64,000 bases of DNA, from positions 32,857,313 to 32,921,312 of the forward strand of contig NC_089749.1 of assembly GCF_040412425.1 (NCBI RefSeq). The letters run 5' to 3'. A program made the position numbers and the translations under genes. The notes under the pieces are model-generated. The model had not been told where the DNA came from, ran no database searches, and was given only the letters and a program-made list of their open reading frames with translations. The stretch comes from Macrobrachium rosenbergii (taxonomy: Eukaryota > Arthropoda > Malacostraca > Decapoda > Palaemonidae). Position 1 is the stretch's first letter, and every line of letters starts with the position of its first letter. Shown here in pieces: positions 61,856 to 64,000 of the stretch.

Positions 61856-64000
61856 CATCGAAGCAAAGGGATAATATGCTGCGGAAATATGCAGTAAATA
61901 AACTTTTTCTTTCAGGAAAATGCTTCTTTTTCTGGATTCTTGTTAGCACAGTCAGTTTTCTTTAGAATGTTAAAACTAGATTTTACTGTTTACTGATGTC
62001 TCACGTCCCCCTTCAGCTCGTGCAACGTGTAGGATGCATTGCATTTGACAAAATCCATGAAAGCCCGCACTCTTATTTTTGGGTGGACTTACAGTTACAG
62101 TAGGGCATATAAGCCGAAAAATTGATGTCTAAATCTGTCTCAACAATTTTTTTAGTATTTAATTTGCTATGTTGTGGAAATTTAATAGCTTTCGTAAGTT
62201 TTCATATGTATATAATATTCGTAGTGAGTAGTGAAGCCTTTCCATATGTAAGGTTTTAAAGAAAATTATTTTTTGTATCTTGTTATCACATATGAATTAT
62301 TTCTTCGTTCATTAATTTAATGTGATTTTGAAGGCGTAAATAGCAGTTTTAATGAAAATCAGAGTTTTTAATTTTCATTTTATACACGAGTCGTAAGTGC
62401 CTACGGGGATACTGGAGCAGGAAGAAAAATATGTTTTATATTTTAAATGAAAGCGATGAAACTGACAATAATCGTAGGAGATATTCCAGAATAAAGAAGG
62501 ATATAAAAGGAGTAGTGTACGAGTGCGTGGAACAAAAGGAGTAACAGTCAGAGAAAACAAAATTAGGAAAATGCTAGATAAAGGTAAGAAATATCCCGAG
62601 AGAGGAGAAAATGGAAATATCCCGAGAGAGGAGAAACTGGAGATGATACGGATGTCCTGACGACTTTGCAGTTAACTTCAGAGGATGAGAAGAAAAGTGA
62701 AGTGAAGTGAAGTGAAGTGAAGAGAACGTAAAATCCCGGAGAAAATATCAGGATCCCGGACGACGAGGAAATGAAGTCCCACGACAAGAACCAGTTTTTG
62801 AAGTTTCCGAAGGTGAAATGTGTTGAGGTCGAATATTTGAACCGAACGTCTAGACCAACATTACCCGCTTCGTCTGTCGAGGGATTTGAAGCAAAAAGTC
62901 CTTCCGTCTGACTTTTTGGTTATGCATCGAGTTTTTCCAAAGAATTGTTTAAGACATAAATTTCTGGGGGTAAGAAACGCACATTTGATGCTTCACAAGA
63001 CCTCCATTTCCCTTAAAATTCTTGTAGCTTGAGCTCGTTTTAGCCTTTTTGTTGCTGAAGTTTTTTGTATATAAAAAGATATGACAAAAAGATGGCATAA
63101 AAACCAAATAGACGATGATAGGTGCAATGAAAACGAAGTCATTTTTCCTTAACATCTGAAAAACTGAAAAGAAATTTGAAGACAGTAAGGTCAGCATCTT
63201 CAAAACATTTCCTAAATATTACTTCCCTGTGTCATGATATGACATGCAAGTTAGGCAGCCATATGAACTCTCTGTATTCTTTGCTTTTATCAATTGGTAA
63301 TATGTATTTTCATCTATGGAAACTTTGTAAGCAAGTTCAGGACTTTTTGTTTACTTTTTGAGAATTTATGAGTGGTTAGTAAATCATACCGTTAGATTAC
63401 AGTGAAACGAACTTTTATGTGGCCATTCTCTCATTCCTCTTTTACCCATTCTGTGATGTTTAGCTTTTGGTAAAAGCTTGACGAAGATCATTCATATTCT
63501 AATCTAGCAAGTGTTAAATATCATTTTTGGTTGGTATTAAGAAACCTGCAACTCTGTACACCAGAGATTGTCATTATGATTTTAATCATCAGTTAAAAGT
63601 CAAAAACTAGAAGATATCATGCCTCTTGTATCTTCATAGAGAGTATCTTCATGATCAGTATCGTTTTAATACAATTAATCACTGTATTTGATGCTAGTAT
63701 GCTTGTAATTGTATCCGCTTTGCTGTAATATGTTAATATGTTTATTATTTATTATTCCTATGTTTTTTCTGCAATTTAATATCTGGTGCATCGTAGTAAG
63801 TTGTGAAAATTAGTAAAAAAAAAAAGAAACAAGTGGTTGGTGTTAATTTTTTCGAATGGGGGCACAGTTTTAATTGAAAATACAACTCTGTCAAGTACTG
63901 AGTACTTACAAGTTCCCTAAAACTAAAGAAATTTATTTTTTAGTGGGCAGGCATGATACAGGTTCCTCAGTGCGCACTACTGTAAGGCTTCCTGTTTCTA
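61856..64000. other. 2.1 kb without recognisable genes
   Basis: A 27-bp tandem duplication lies at about 62590-62640 (atcccgagagaggagaaa twice) and a (GTGAA)n pentanucleotide at about 62697-62722. The remaining frames are below 85 codons and unrecognised. The window ends in unique-looking DNA. Confidence 0.5.

Overview
This is a eukaryotic, AT-rich, non-coding stretch that I read as decapod crustacean genomic DNA, probably a caridean or palaemonid shrimp. The organism is an inference. It rests on dispersed repeats I recognise from decapod sequence: the roughly 375-bp double-hairpin repeat at 1716-2090, tRNA-derived SINEs at 29291, 33923 and 34269, the roughly 290-bp repeat at 38419, and the palindromic repeat at 18896. 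It also rests on the very high density of long (AT)n and (CT)n tracts. I found no convincing host gene, rRNA, tRNA gene or CRISPR array. The window looks like intergenic DNA or a large intron filled with decaying mobile elements.

Layout. 0-5 kb: simple repeats, the 1716-2090 repeat and a large foldback with an (AT)n loop (4157-4838). 5.7-7.2 kb: a hAT element with matching terminal inverted repeats and a decayed ZBED5/FAM200-like transposase. 11.8-15.4 kb: probable LTR-retrotransposon debris with a broken gag-like coiled coil. 18.5-19.2 kb: a palindromic repeat between AT tracts. 21.5-25.2 kb: a 3.7-kb element with long inverted termini and an unusual broken gene (two zinc-finger-like modules plus a long conserved domain). 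This is the best candidate for a poorly described mobile element. 26.3-27.3 kb: a possible solo LTR. 28.4-28.8 kb: the GIY-YIG end of a Penelope-like element.

30.9-34.5 kb: a SINE-like repeat, a jockey-type LINE reverse-transcriptase remnant, and two SINE copies with clear 13-bp target duplications. 38.1-38.7 kb: a small foldback and a decapod SINE-like repeat. 45.2-47.2 kb: a nearly full-length piggyBac transposase pseudogene with its three catalytic aspartates still readable. 51.0-55.3 kb: two foldbacks and a hAT-type MITE. 55.5-60.4 kb: three unrelated tandem arrays (about 150-bp, 60-bp and 32-bp units) interleaved with the end sequences of one dispersed repeat. 60.7-61.9 kb: a Tc1/mariner-like non-autonomous element.

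The genes do not form a pathway. Each is a separate selfish element at a different stage of decay. A recurring pattern is the inverted repeat with (AT)n or (CT)n at its centre or edge.
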